Source: Ewingella americana
Lineage (GTDB): Bacteria; Pseudomonadota; Gammaproteobacteria; Enterobacterales; Enterobacteriaceae
Assembly (NCBI RefSeq): GCF_006438725.1
Contig: NZ_RCZD01000003.1
Span: 1 to 64,000, forward strand
DNA length: 64,000 nucleotides
Direction of reading: 5' to 3'
Shown: one piece after another, positions 8,850 to 18,200 of the stretch
How the letters are laid out: each line of letters opens with the position of its first letter
Position numbering within the stretch: the first letter of the stretch is position 1
Program-made: the position numbers and the translations under genes
The notes under the pieces: generated by a model
Databases searched by the model: none
Seen by the model: the letters and a program-made list of their open reading frames with translations, nothing else
Told to the model about the DNA's origin: nothing

Positions 8850-9647
8850 ATGGAAGAGTCACGTCATCAGATTACGCTGCAAGGCATTTCTTTTGGTCTT
8901 TTTTGTAAAGAGAAATTCGCCGAAATATTCTTTTTATTCCTGATATTAATGGTTTTTTTCGCCATTCCGTCTGCCTGTGCCAATATGAGCGTGTATCCTA
9001 TGGAAGTGACGCTAAATATCCAGGGTGCAGCGCAGGTCCAGACCTTATCGCAAAGCGGTGAGGCGCAATTCATTAAAATCAGTATCAAGAGAATAGAACG
9101 CCCTGCGACGCCATTCGAAAAGGAAATAGCGGTTGAAGACGCTGTTTCACGCTCGCTGATTGCTACGCCGGATAAATTCGCGCTGGCATCGGGGTCGCAA
9201 CGCATCATTCGTCTTATTTCATTACAGGCTCCTGAGAAAGAAACCGCCTGGCGTGTTTACTTTGAGGCTGTTGGTGCCCCTGATGAGACGAAAGATAAAA
9301 GGGGTCAGGACAATAAAATTACCAATCAGGTTGGTATCAATTTAGTCTGGGGCGTACTGGTTCATATTCCGCCGAAAAACTCTGTTTTATCCCTTAGCCC
9401 ATTAGCCACGGGTGATGTAAAAAATACGGGTACAGTGCGAGTACTTATTCGCGAGGCAGGCATTTGCGCGCAAAAAAATAAGAGTGACAGTTGCCAGTGG
9501 AAAAAAGAACACGCCACGATATACCCGGATGAAACGTTGCGATTCAAAGCATGGACACCTGCAGAGTTAAATTCCGCCCATGAAATAAGAATTAAATATG
9601 TTGATCAGAGTACCAGAAATATTTCTGAGTACATTCTCGAAAAATAA
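8850..9647 (+). CDS. CS1-type (alpha-fimbria) pilus chaperone
   Basis: A 265-residue periplasmic chaperone of the CblB/CooB/CfaA type. A long hydrophobic signal segment (residues about 28-46) ends in SACAN, followed by an immunoglobulin-like domain starting MSVYPMEVTLN and containing the NQVGINLVWGVLVHIPP region. It should hold pilin subunits in the periplasm and donate the missing strand until the usher takes over. The ATG at 8850 is chosen because AAAGGA lies seven bases ahead. The first gene of a four-gene operon is the chaperone, the same order as CS1 and cable pili. Confidence 0.82.
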   Translation: MEESRHQITLQGISFGLFCKEKFAEIFFLFLILMVFFAIPSACANMSVYPMEVTLNIQGAAQVQTLSQSGEAQFIKISIKRIERPATPFEKEIAVEDAVSRSLIATPDKFALASGSQRIIRLISLQAPEKETAWRVYFEAVGAPDETKDKRGQDNKITNQVGINLVWGVLVHIPPKNSVLSLSPLATGDVKNTGTVRVLIREAGICAQKNKSDSCQWKKEHATIYPDETLRFKAWTPAELNSAHEIRIKYVDQSTRNISEYILEK

Positions 9648-9749
9648 TCAGCATATTCAAAGGGAATAACAACCTGTTTGTTATGAAGCAGTTCATTACC
9701 AACGAGAAGGTCATTAAAGACCATTACATGGATTTTCATGGAGCTAAAA

Positions 9750-10253
9750 ATGCAAAAATTAATTAAACCACTTTTCATCGCTGCTGCATTAACGGCTGCA
9801 TTTAATGCACAGGCTGTGCAGAAAGATATTACTGTGAATGCCAACGTTGATTCGACGGTGGATATGACTCAGGCGGACGGTACTGCGCTGCCAGGCACCA
9901 TTAATATGCAATATGTTCCAGGCCGTGGTTTGTCTACATATTCACTGGATACCAAAATCTGGTCGAACTCTTCTACCGCGAATATTAACGTTGCGCTGGT
10001 GAGTGCTGCTCAGTTAAACGAAACCGTCAGCGGTACCACTGTACCGTTGAAAGTAACATTGGGTGCGGATTTGAAACCGATCACCACCACCGCGACATCC
10101 CTGACTTACGCTTCCCTGTTTCCAGCGGGCACTGAGAATGGTTCTTCAGTATTGCCACTGAAAATTTCTCAGGCAACCCAGGGCGCTCTGGCAACAGGCA
10201 CCTATTCCGGCGTTATCAGCTTGTTAATCACACAGGCAACGACACAGAGCTAA
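9750..10253 (+). CDS. CS1-type major fimbrial subunit
   Basis: A 167-residue secreted pilin. A signal peptide with predicted cleavage after residue 22 (AFNAQA) is followed by VQKDITVNANVD, the conserved N-terminal donor-strand region of CooA/CfaB/CblA pilins, then by VDMTQADG and a C-terminal GTYSGVISLLIT. These features match alpha-type chaperone-usher pilins, not type 1 pili, and no disulfide cysteines are present. The start at 9750 is preferred over one four codons upstream because GGAG lies six bases ahead. It forms the fibre shaft. A terminator-like hairpin directly downstream would keep pilin transcripts more abundant than usher transcripts. Confidence 0.85.
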   Translation: MQKLIKPLFIAAALTAAFNAQAVQKDITVNANVDSTVDMTQADGTALPGTINMQYVPGRGLSTYSLDTKIWSNSSTANINVALVSAAQLNETVSGTTVPLKVTLGADLKPITTTATSLTYASLFPAGTENGSSVLPLKISQATQGALATGTYSGVISLLITQATTQS

Positions 10254-10281
10254 TGTGCCGGAATTGAGTGATCAATTATTT

Positions 10282-10308
10282 GGGGGGGCAGTTAGCCCCC
10301 CTTATTAT
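10282..10308 (+). terminator. intercistronic hairpin between pilin and usher
   Basis: A six-pair G/C stem (10283-10288 with 10296-10301) with a seven-base loop, followed by a T-rich stretch. It is placed to terminate part of the transcription after the pilin gene or to stabilise its 3' end. Confidence 0.65.
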
Positions 10309-10330
10309 TCTTTTTCAGCAGGACGCTGTA

Positions 10331-13069
10331 ATGAAGGTCAATGTTCGCGTTATTTTAATAGCCTCTTTCATTACCCTGATCCCCTCTCTTTTTGCCCGTG
10401 CGGCCACGCAGGTTCCGCCTGGTTTTGAATCGCTGGTCACCGGCCAGACGCTGTGGGTCAATCTTTCTGTCTATGGGCAATCGCTCGGCCTTTTTGAAGC
10501 CTCTGTTTCACTTGATACCGTCACCTTCTTAAAACCTGAAGACGTGGCGCAGGCAGTGATGGCGCATTATAAAAAGCGTCCGCAGCAACAGCACCTGTTA
10601 GATAGCCTGGTCCGGGAACCTTTAGCGCGGCACGGTAACCTGGCTTGCAGCAGTAACGGCGGCGCGGCTGGGTGTGACTATCTGGATACAGATTCGGTCG
10701 CGCTTATCTATGATGAAAACAACGCCAACGTTGCGCTGTTTCTCGGCCCGGAATTTATCCCGCTTGCCGCTGACAAAAGTTCACCTTATTACCAGCAGAC
10801 GGCAGAGACGGAAGCGGCATTTATTCATCAGCAAAATCTTAACTTCGTGACCAACCGCGGCGACCAGACGTTATCCCTGCAGGGCGCGGGCGCGCTCGGG
10901 CTGACTCAAAACAGCTATGCCGGCATCGACTGGGATTATCTTGCGCAGAAATACCGTCAGCAAAATCATCAGGAAGTACGTTTTAATAACGTCTTCCTGC
11001 GCCGTGATGTGGGTAAACGCTATTACGTTCAGGCCGGACGTATGGACTCGCGGGATATTTTCAGCAATACCGGCGGTAATATTACCTTAAGTCAGTTGCC
11101 GCTGAGCACCATTGAAGGCGTGCGCGTCGGTTCCACACTTGCATGGATGAATACTTCGCTGGCAGCGCAGGGCACGCCGGTGACGGTATTTATCACCCGC
11201 CCGTCGCGCATCGATGCCTATCGCGACCAGCAACTGCTGGGCACTTTTTACCTGAATGCAGGGACACAAAATCTCGATACCACCGCGTTTCCCAACGGCA
11301 GCTATACCGTGACGTTACACGTGTACGAAGATAATCAACTCTCGCGTACCGAACAGGTTCCTTTCAGCCGGACAGGCAATGCGACCAGTCAGGATATTGA
11401 GTGGTTTGTGCAGGGCGGTGCAATACCCGATCGCGAGGTTCAGGGTAACAGTGCTGATTCGCCAAACGGAGCCGATCGCCGCGTGATGCAGGCAGGCATC
11501 AAAGTGCCGCTGACCCGTGAAGCCGCGCTGACCGGTGGCGTCGCCATGACCAACCGCAACCATTTTGTCGAAAGTGCACTCGACTGGAGTCACGGGTTCG
11601 ATAATCCGCTGCTTGATGGCATTCTCGCCACCCGGTTCAGCTACCTGAAGGGCAGCGAAGGTTCACGCGGCAATATTCAGCAACTGTCGTATAACGACGG
11701 TTTCTCACTCAGTTTCTACCGCAGCGCACTTTATGCGCAGGATTGTTACAGCAACAACGGCGGGCAGTACGGTTTCAGCGGCTGCTATCAGAGCAGCAGC
11801 CTGATGTTAAGCGTGCCGGTTAAAAGTTGGTATGTGAATGCCGGTTACAGTGCCAGCGAGAACGAAGGCCGCAATGTGATACCCGCTGAGCCGGATGATA
11901 GCCACGTTGTCCCGGTCTGGACTCGCCGCAACACGTATAGCAAAACGCAGAAGACCACATGGCAGGCTGGCATCGGACGCGGATTCAACGTCAACGGTAT
12001 CAACATCAATACCAGCGCCAACCTTTTTACGCGTACCAACAGCACCGGTGTGAAGCGTGATAACGGCGGATTCCTCTCCATTTCATTTTCGCGCGTCAGC
12101 ACGCCGACGATTAACGCGCGCACTAACTACAGCTCTCTGGGTATGACTTATCAGACTGACCGCAGCAATAAAGATCAGGTTGGCTATAACGTGGCGCAAA
12201 ACTGGTATTTCGACGCGCAGAATCAGAAGGAAATTGGCGTGAATCTTAATGGTAACCAGGAGAATACGCTCAATGCCTCGGTCTACGGCAAAACCGGTGG
12301 TGAATACGGCAGCGGCAGTCTGGCGTTCAGCTCGGCGTCTTCCGGGGCATCCGGCCAGCGCTTAAGCAGCAGCGGCAGCTATAACTCATCGATGGCTGTG
12401 GCGAGATCCGGCCTGTACTGGGGAAAATGGGGTAACGGGTTACCCGGCGCCGCCGTCGGGCTGAACGTCGAGAGCACCGATGACAGCCGTGATACGCGCG
12501 TGGATGTGTCCGTTGATGGGGCGGGCAGCGCCAGCCTTCGCGGTACGGGCCGCACGCTGTTCAGTGTTCCGGCCTATACACAAAGCAATATCAGTATCAA
12601 CGATTCCATTGAATCTGACGCAGGTATGCGCAGTGAAATAACGCAGGGTGCCGGGCGCCGCACACTGTTCATCTCGCCGGGCAGAATGGTGGTCAATAAG
12701 GTGAATATCGTCTCGCGTTACACCTACCTGGGCCGGCTGATGATTAATCGCCAGACCCCTCTGGAGGGCGTTACGCCGTTGAATGTTACCAGTTGGTCTG
12801 GCCTGGGGCAGGGAGGATTCACTGCCGAAACCGATCACCGCATGAAGAATCTGTACATTGCGCGCGGGATGCAGATGTACCGCTGCGAAATGAAGGTGAA
12901 AAGCACCCATGATGTCGTGCGCTATGTCGGAGACAGTGACTGCAAAACGATCGATCTTGCGTCAGTGCCGCCCGACGTTCAGCACCAGGCAAAAATGCTG
13001 ATCGCCACCCGCCGTTCAGATGAGACACCCCTGGCACGCGCGCAGCCTTCGCAGCAGGAACAACAATAG
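10331..13069 (+). CDS. CS1-type outer-membrane fimbrial usher
   Basis: A 912-residue usher of the CooC/CfaC/CblC type. A signal peptide (about residues 1-24, ending SLFARA) is followed by an N-terminal domain starting TQVPPGFESL, a large beta-barrel region rich in alternating aromatic residues, a middle plug-like domain, and a C-terminal part with a QMYRCEMKVKS region. It would form the outer-membrane pore that orders and secretes the subunits. The chosen ATG at 10331 has AGGA seven bases upstream and begins at the signal peptide. An upstream extension in frame would run through the hairpin. Confidence 0.83.
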   Translation: MKVNVRVILIASFITLIPSLFARAATQVPPGFESLVTGQTLWVNLSVYGQSLGLFEASVSLDTVTFLKPEDVAQAVMAHYKKRPQQQHLLDSLVREPLARHGNLACSSNGGAAGCDYLDTDSVALIYDENNANVALFLGPEFIPLAADKSSPYYQQTAETEAAFIHQQNLNFVTNRGDQTLSLQGAGALGLTQNSYAGIDWDYLAQKYRQQNHQEVRFNNVFLRRDVGKRYYVQAGRMDSRDIFSNTGGNITLSQLPLSTIEGVRVGSTLAWMNTSLAAQGTPVTVFITRPSRIDAYRDQQLLGTFYLNAGTQNLDTTAFPNGSYTVTLHVYEDNQLSRTEQVPFSRTGNATSQDIEWFVQGGAIPDREVQGNSADSPNGADRRVMQAGIKVPLTREAALTGGVAMTNRNHFVESALDWSHGFDNPLLDGILATRFSYLKGSEGSRGNIQQLSYNDGFSLSFYRSALYAQDCYSNNGGQYGFSGCYQSSSLMLSVPVKSWYVNAGYSASENEGRNVIPAEPDDSHVVPVWTRRNTYSKTQKTTWQAGIGRGFNVNGININTSANLFTRTNSTGVKRDNGGFLSISFSRVSTPTINARTNYSSLGMTYQTDRSNKDQVGYNVAQNWYFDAQNQKEIGVNLNGNQENTLNASVYGKTGGEYGSGSLAFSSASSGASGQRLSSSGSYNSSMAVARSGLYWGKWGNGLPGAAVGLNVESTDDSRDTRVDVSVDGAGSASLRGTGRTLFSVPAYTQSNISINDSIESDAGMRSEITQGAGRRTLFISPGRMVVNKVNIVSRYTYLGRLMINRQTPLEGVTPLNVTSWSGLGQGGFTAETDHRMKNLYIARGMQMYRCEMKVKSTHDVVRYVGDSDCKTIDLASVPPDVQHQAKMLIATRRSDETPLARAQPSQQEQQ

Positions 13070-13078
13070 GGATTTTGT

Positions 13079-14236
13079 ATGAAAAGTAGATTTCTCACGG
13101 GTCTGGTGCTGGTGTGTCTGATGGCCGCCGCGCAAGCGGCATCACTCACTCCGTCAGGGCGTAATACCAGTGTAGCTATAACCTTTGACCGAATGTCAGT
13201 GCCCGCGCAGTTGCCCATCTGGACCAACGAAAACGGTGGTTACGATACCAACGATGCCCCTAAGTGGGGGCGAAACACACTGGTTTGTCAGTCACGTACC
13301 AGCAATCAGTACGGCGCCTGCCTGACGTTCCCGGTCTGGCTGGAGGCGTCCCCTGCGCCTTATCCCGTACCGGTTTTATTTACCGAAAGCACCACCAAAC
13401 AGACGTTGGAGGTCAATGTCTATATGACCAAACGAAGATCGCTGAACAATATAGTGGTGGCAACCAATCTGGTTCCGATGAATGCCTTTGGCGGCGCGGT
13501 TACGCCGAGGGGCGACGGGACGGATTATTCGGCGTATGTGCCCTCGTCCGAGCTGAGTAAATTTCCCTCCGCCGGAAGCTGGAGCGGAACGCTCAAAATG
13601 TCGCTGATGCAATGGCCCGCAACCTGTACCGGGAATTCGCAGAACGTGAATGTGGGCTGTACCAACGTGACCAAGCTAGGTGACTGGATCGCCAGCATGA
13701 CGTTTAAGGTGACGGATTATGGCAATCAGCAAATCTATCTGCCCGAGTTTGGCAATGCGGCGGCGAATGTGGATCTCGGGTTGAAAATCTTTCCCGGCGC
13801 ACGCGCCACTACCACCGTGAGCGGCAGTCGTTCACTGGATATGTGTCTGTACGATGGCAATAACTCGGACAGTAACCGCGTGAGCCTGATCTTTCAGGAT
13901 GAAGGTTCCACTGCGCCCTCCAGAGCCACCGGGTTGTTTTCGTTATATCTCAACGGTGGGAATAAAAATCTGGCACAAGATCGTCTGGATTATTCGATTG
14001 AAGTGATTAATCCGCTGACCAGGGCTCGTCAGGTGGTGCAGAACGGCACCGAGGTCATCTGGAGCGGCACCAATAAAGGTGTGTTGCGCCGCGTGGTGTT
14101 GCCGGGACAGCGAAACTCCGTGCTGTGCGTTCCGGCACCGATGGAATTAATTACGCCGTCTTTCACCTTATCGTCTAAAACGGCAGGACGATATCGCGGC
14201 ACTCTCAGGATTATTTACACCCCGACGACGCAATAA
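13079..14236 (+). CDS. CS1-type minor tip adhesin
   Basis: A 385-residue secreted protein of the CooD/CfaE/CblD type. The signal peptide (residues 1-20, ending AAAQA) precedes a two-domain body of about 360 residues with several cysteines (CQSRTSNQYGACLTF, CTGNSQNVNVGC). The C-terminal pilin-like part ends AGRYRGTLRIIYTP, which resembles the pilin's own C-terminus. It would start fibre assembly at the usher and sit at the tip to bind a receptor. It lies nine bases after the usher stop and closes the operon. The ligand is unknown. Confidence 0.8.
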   Translation: MKSRFLTGLVLVCLMAAAQAASLTPSGRNTSVAITFDRMSVPAQLPIWTNENGGYDTNDAPKWGRNTLVCQSRTSNQYGACLTFPVWLEASPAPYPVPVLFTESTTKQTLEVNVYMTKRRSLNNIVVATNLVPMNAFGGAVTPRGDGTDYSAYVPSSELSKFPSAGSWSGTLKMSLMQWPATCTGNSQNVNVGCTNVTKLGDWIASMTFKVTDYGNQQIYLPEFGNAAANVDLGLKIFPGARATTTVSGSRSLDMCLYDGNNSDSNRVSLIFQDEGSTAPSRATGLFSLYLNGGNKNLAQDRLDYSIEVINPLTRARQVVQNGTEVIWSGTNKGVLRRVVLPGQRNSVLCVPAPMELITPSFTLSSKTAGRYRGTLRIIYTPTTQ

Positions 14237-14410
14237 TCGTGGCGAAATAACGCGAGCCGCTGTGTTAAAAAGAGAGAGAAACAAGGAATGACGCGTCTCA
14301 AAGATGCAGACCCTACCCGCCCCGTGATTAATGAATTCATTTCATAGCTCCTTGCGCATTTTGCTACCTAGTTCTGAAAAACAATTAGCGGTAACGTCAG
14401 TCATCAACAA

Positions 14411-14731
14411 TCAAACTGCTACCTGTTCCGGAGAAAGTGAGATGAACGTTACCGCAGCGACTACGCTTTCACTGTTAAGGATATAGGTATAATCCCCAAT
14501 GCCGGTCTGCTTGTCAGGCGTGATATTAGTGGAATAAATAGCACCCACCGGCGTGAGCATTTTCAGCCCCCCGGCAAAATTAGCGTCCCCCGCTGCCGTG
14601 TGGCATGCCGTACAATCACCAGCCTGAGCCAGGTAATGCCCCTTACTTATCGACGCGTCGGCAGCCATTGCAGACGCAGACACCAGGCCAGCAAACAGTA
14701 AAGAAGCTAACAATCCAGAATGCTTAATCAT
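14411..14731 (-). pseudogene. cytochrome c subunit of a membrane dehydrogenase, truncated
   Basis: The first 75 or so residues are the start of the triheme cytochrome c subunit of gluconate/alcohol dehydrogenases: a signal peptide ending ASAMA, then SKGHYLAQAGDCTACHTA with a CxxCH heme site, then the LKMLTPVGAIYSTNITPDKQTGIGDY block. After GIGDYT the similarity stops and 30 unrelated codons lead to a stop. The normal protein has over 400 residues and three heme sites, so most of the gene has been lost. It lies directly downstream of other wrecked subunits of the same enzyme. Confidence 0.82.
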
Positions 14732-15540
14732 GTTTTCTCTTCCCTGTTAAACCTGAACCAGCGGACCGGGATTGGCCAGATAATGCGTACGAATGGCATT
14801 GGCCGCAAACAGTGTTGTTGCCGCCACGATCCCAGTCGGGTTATAAGCCAGATTCTGCGGGAAGCAGCAGGCTTACCGCCGTGCATGGGATCGGCGAGGT
14901 AACCCTCCTTGGTATTTTCCAGAAGTTGTTCAAAGAACAGCTTGCCGGACAAATTATCAAAGGTCAGCTTGCCGCCATCAAGGTCGTGCAGCATCGCATC
15001 CTGCTGCTCGTGACTGAGATCCGCAAACGGCTTCTGAAACTGCTGCTGACAGTGCTGATTAATGACTTTGATGCCCTGCCGATAGGTTTCGCGCGGGACA
15101 AGGCTGGATTGGTAACCCAGCTCAGGCACTGCCTTAGCAAATGGCGGATGCATGTACCACAGGTGGCCGTAGCCGTATGGCAGCTCCATCTGTTTGTCGA
15201 TAAAGACGGGTACGCCTTCGCTGACGGCGCCGGGACCATTGCTGTCAGAGGGGATCAAACGATCGCAGGCGGCGAGAATAAAGCGCCATTCATCGTTATT
15301 AAAATAGATGGGAACGTAATGAGCAGAGACGCCCTGCGACTGAGACTCAGCCGCAGGGGCTGGGAGAGCCACAATGCTGCTCCCTCCGGCTGCGGCGAGA
15401 GGGAGCAATGACAGGGTTTTCTGCAAGAAGCGTCTACGGGAAGGCACCTGTGTTTCTGTTTTTTTTCCATGACGACATTTCCAATGCAAACGTGCCGGGA
15501 GAGGGTTTCGGCACAATAGCTTCTGATGTGATAGTTTCAT
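14728..15540 (-). pseudogene. gluconate 2-dehydrogenase subunit 3 (gamma), fused out of frame by deletion
   Basis: The first 200 or so codons encode the small subunit of a membrane gluconate dehydrogenase. A twin-arginine signal (SRRRFLQKTLSL) exports the folded enzyme, followed by the PIYFNNDEWRFILAACDRLIPSD and GYLADPMHGG blocks. After DPMHGG the frame enters about 45 unrelated residues. These are an out-of-frame reading of the end of the alpha subunit gene (14747-14863). So one deletion joined gamma to the last codons of alpha and removed the rest. The ATG at 15540 is the likely original start. No functional enzyme can be made. Confidence 0.8.
14747..14863 (-). pseudogene. 3' end of GMC-type gluconate dehydrogenase alpha subunit
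   Basis: In a different frame from the gamma remnant, this stretch reads FPQNLAYNPTGIVAATTL and then ANAIRTHYLANPGPLVQV before a TAA. These are the last 38 residues of the FAD-containing GMC oxidoreductase (alpha) subunit as I remember the family. About 550 upstream codons are missing. The gene order gamma-alpha-cytochrome is the usual one for this enzyme, which supports the assignment. Confidence 0.75.
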
Positions 15541-15712
15541 TGCTACTTTTATGTGTTTATAAATCAACCGCTAAGTTTGTTATTCAAAAGTGAGATTCTA
15601 GCTAAATTTGTTAATTTAAATTTCATATATGATGTATTTTATGGGGTTTACCCTGTGTTGTGGCTAAGGGCATTATGATGGCAGTCTTGATTTTCTGACT
15701 GAGGAGCCTGCC

Positions 15713-16315
15713 ATGGACTAGAGTTCCTCTAGTCCTTAACCTTTCAGTCCCGTGGCAGGTTCAATCCCTTTCCCTTGATGAAAAATCTGGTTCAGTGACG
15801 GTGATAGTCAGCATTGTTGAACACACACAACTGACCTGTCCTAACTGTGGAAAATCTTGCCCCATACATGATCACCGACGTCGTAAATGGCGTCACCTTG
15901 ATACCTGTCAGTTCACCACGGTGGTTGAGGCTGATGTACCCCGCGTTAACTGCCCCCAGCACGGTTGCCAGACACTGCCGGTTACCTGGGCGGCGCAAGG
16001 CAGCCGTTACACTTTGTTGTTCGAAACCTTTGGTCTCTCATGGCTGAAAGTCAGCACAGTGGATGCTGTCAGAAAACAGCTCAAACTCAGCTGTGGAATG
16101 CTGTGGACGGCATCATGATGCGCGCAGTCAAACGAGGCTTAGCGCAGATAAAACAGCCTTTATCTGCCACTTCATCTCTCTGCGTAGATGAAGTGGCATT
16201 AAAAAAGGACACCAGTACGTCACCGTTAACCAGAGAGATTGTTGAAAAGATAATCGTTTTGATAGATCGATATTCTGATATCGATCGTTATCATCGATCG
16301 ATGTACTGCAGCTAA
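15713..16315 (+). pseudogene. ISL3-family transposase remnant
   Basis: The N-terminal zinc-binding part of an ISL3-family transposase is readable as PWQVQSLSLDEKSG, then LTCPNCGKSCPIHDHRRRKWRHLD, then CPQHGC. The original ATG is probably at 15713, but the third codon is now TAG and about ten bases are missing just after it. The frame shifts near 16085 to VDGIMMRAVKRGL and CVDEVALKK, and again at a poly-A run near 16200. The rest of the gene is absent. Several independent lesions show an old, dead copy. Confidence 0.8.
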
Positions 16316-16377
16316 TGATAGTCACTGGTTGCGTGATATATCCCAGTCACTTTTCTGAGTGGATGTTTGAACCTGAG

Positions 16378-16806
16378 TTACTTTGCAAACTTTTCAGACA
16401 AGGTCAGCGTATTTCTGTTTTTCACTTCAGTGCAGTACAGGGTGTAACCGCAGCAGGGACAGTGTTTTAGTCCGAAGAATTCGTAATCACACATCACGCA
16501 GATAAAGTGCTTAGGTTGAGGATTTCCCAAATGAAAGGATTCTTGCAGGGCTGTTTCCCGAGCAACTGTGGAGAGTGGCGCGGGTCTGTGGGGTAAAAGC
16601 AAATAGGGGCATTCTTCTAAACGGTTGATGTCGCTATTTTCAAGGTCGTGTTCGAAAAATCGCCCTTCCGCATGCGTCATTCGAAAATGCAGGGGGTTTA
16701 AGCATCCCTCGCAGTAACAACGCAGCGATGCTGGGAGAGGATATAACTCTGCTTTGACCCACCTGCCATTATGGGTAACGCCACGCTTTATTTTCTTAAA
16801 TTGCAT
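16378..16806 (-). CDS. putative zinc-ribbon protein (island type)
   Basis: A 142-residue cytoplasmic protein. It has a CYCEGC pair near residue 30, a FFEHDL motif, an ECPYLLL motif and a C-terminal CVMCDYEF...CPCCGYTLYC ribbon, so up to four metal-binding Cys pairs. The plan matches the protein at 17684-18082 (CHLCR, WFEH, DCPYL, CTKCRSDYHAEKYCTHC). The two look like diverged paralogues of a family common in AlpA-containing enterobacterial islands. Its function is unknown; nucleic acid binding is possible. An AGAGG ribosome site precedes the ATG at 16806. Confidence 0.6.
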   Translation of the reverse strand: MQFKKIKRGVTHNGRWVKAELYPLPASLRCYCEGCLNPLHFRMTHAEGRFFEHDLENSDINRLEECPYLLLPHRPAPLSTVARETALQESFHLGNPQPKHFICVMCDYEFFGLKHCPCCGYTLYCTEVKNRNTLTLSEKFAK

Positions 16807-16928
16807 AGATGCGCCTCTTGCCGCGCCCGGCGGTAGTCATTGGGCGGTTTTTCCGATGAATAAGAAGATTGCAATACGATTGGAAGTGTTAGGGCTCAGG
16901 CCACCCAGGATAGTGGGGAAGGGGGCAC

Positions 16929-17561
16929 TCAAGGCGGGGTCTGACCCCACAAGTTGTAAAATGCGAAGAACACATATTCCTCAATCAGGTTATGCAGATT
17001 CGGTGTTTTCGCCAGGTGTGCGTTCAGTAGCAACACCCGGTGATTTACTTGTTCAACAGTGTGAAGAGAAGCCTCATGCTGCACTGGTGCCAGCAGAGCA
17101 AGGTATTCCGGATCGTTCGCCAGCAAGCCGTAAAAGTAAGCGAGCGCAAACCTCTCCAGATACCAGGGTTCATCGTAAAAATGTGAACTTCGCGCCAGCA
17201 AGTCATCGCTGAGCTCTGACCATCCCAGCCTTTGACATTCTGCTCGCAGCAATGAGAAGTAGAATTGCGGGCTCTGTATGAAATGTTCAGGCCGCTGGTG
17301 TCTAGCCGCTGCATCGTGCGAGACCAGATTATCTGACTTCTGCGTCTGTCTAAGAGTGAGCAGGTGAGCGATGAAAACCGGTGCGATAATCTGACAGGTG
17401 TGACGTCGCTGTTCAGTAAAACCACACTGATACACCCCAAGCCTGAGATAGGGCCTTAAGGCCTGCACCGGTTGTCCCGTTACGGCATCGACCACGCGAT
17501 AGCTATCAAGTATGTGTTGATAGCACTTCTTTAAAGCCGTAATTGCATGAGCATTAGGCAT
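16929..17561 (-). CDS. hypothetical protein between two zinc-ribbon genes
   Basis: A 210-residue protein with no signal peptide or membrane segment and no motif I recognise. It is predicted to be largely helical, with many His, Leu and Tyr residues (for example SSHFYDEPWYLERFALAYFYGLL). It lies between two related zinc-ribbon genes on the same strand, which suggests a common transcript and perhaps a shared role in the island. No function can be assigned. Confidence 0.5.
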   Translation of the reverse strand: MPNAHAITALKKCYQHILDSYRVVDAVTGQPVQALRPYLRLGVYQCGFTEQRRHTCQIIAPVFIAHLLTLRQTQKSDNLVSHDAAARHQRPEHFIQSPQFYFSLLRAECQRLGWSELSDDLLARSSHFYDEPWYLERFALAYFYGLLANDPEYLALLAPVQHEASLHTVEQVNHRVLLLNAHLAKTPNLHNLIEEYVFFAFYNLWGQTPP

Positions 17562-17683
17562 CGTGATTTCTCTTTATTTTTTTGCTGAAAGAGGAGTTGG
17601 GTGACTTGAGCTTTTGATGGCCTGAGTAATGAATTTGCGTCAGGCCAGCGCAGTGAGAGCTACTGAAATACAGATAACTCATT

Positions 17684-18082
17684 TCAAGTGGCGGAGGCAG
17701 TTTCAATGCTGTAGATGCCTGTCTGGCAATGCGTACAGTATTTCTCTGCATGGTAGTCACTTCTGCATTTTGTGCAGTACCAGTCGCCTTTCTGGACCAC
17801 GGGCTGTGCTTCTGGAACGAAGCGGCGTAAAGCGCTGACTCGGGCCATCTCTTCTGCATCGGCAGTGAGGTAGGGGCAGTCATGGAGTTTGTGAACTAAT
17901 GTCGTCCGTGTCGTTTGTTGGATGTGTTCAAACCAAGGATTCTTTCCGTTCTCTGGCGTGTGGAGTTTCATGAGAGCCCTACACAGATGGCAACGGTATT
18001 GGTCGTTAGGGGCTAATTGCGCCTTTGTTGCAGCCATAAGCTGCCCATTGCTGTTGAAGGCAATAAATGATTTTGCGTGCAT
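17684..18082 (-). CDS. putative zinc-ribbon protein (island type)
   Basis: A 132-residue protein starting MHAKSFIAFNSNGQLMAA. It has an N-terminal YRCHLCRALM pair, the GKNPWFEHIQQ block, HDCPYLT, and a C-terminal ribbon CTKCRSDYHAEKYCTHCQTGIYSIE. I remember near-identical architecture in proteins annotated as putative zinc ribbon proteins in Salmonella and E. coli islands. The ATG at 18082 is chosen because GGAG lies seven bases upstream. It is the second gene after alpA on the same strand. Role unknown. Confidence 0.65.
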   Translation of the reverse strand: MHAKSFIAFNSNGQLMAATKAQLAPNDQYRCHLCRALMKLHTPENGKNPWFEHIQQTTRTTLVHKLHDCPYLTADAEEMARVSALRRFVPEAQPVVQKGDWYCTKCRSDYHAEKYCTHCQTGIYSIETASAT

Positions 18083-18200
18083 GTTTCTACTCCGGTGCGC
18101 CAACTTGCAGACGTGCGAAGTCCGTCCCTGTATGGGCAGATATCAGTGCGGCTGCAGTCGGCGGGATTAACTCAGGAAGGGAAGCTGAAGGGTCTCGTGC

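Noticed and set aside
15707-15759. Nested inverted repeats (CCTGCCA/TGGCAGG around GACTAGA/TCTAGTC) near the ISL3 remnant.
   Set aside because: The stretch aligns with the mutated first codons of the ISL3 transposase, including a stop codon and a small deletion, so the symmetry is probably accidental.
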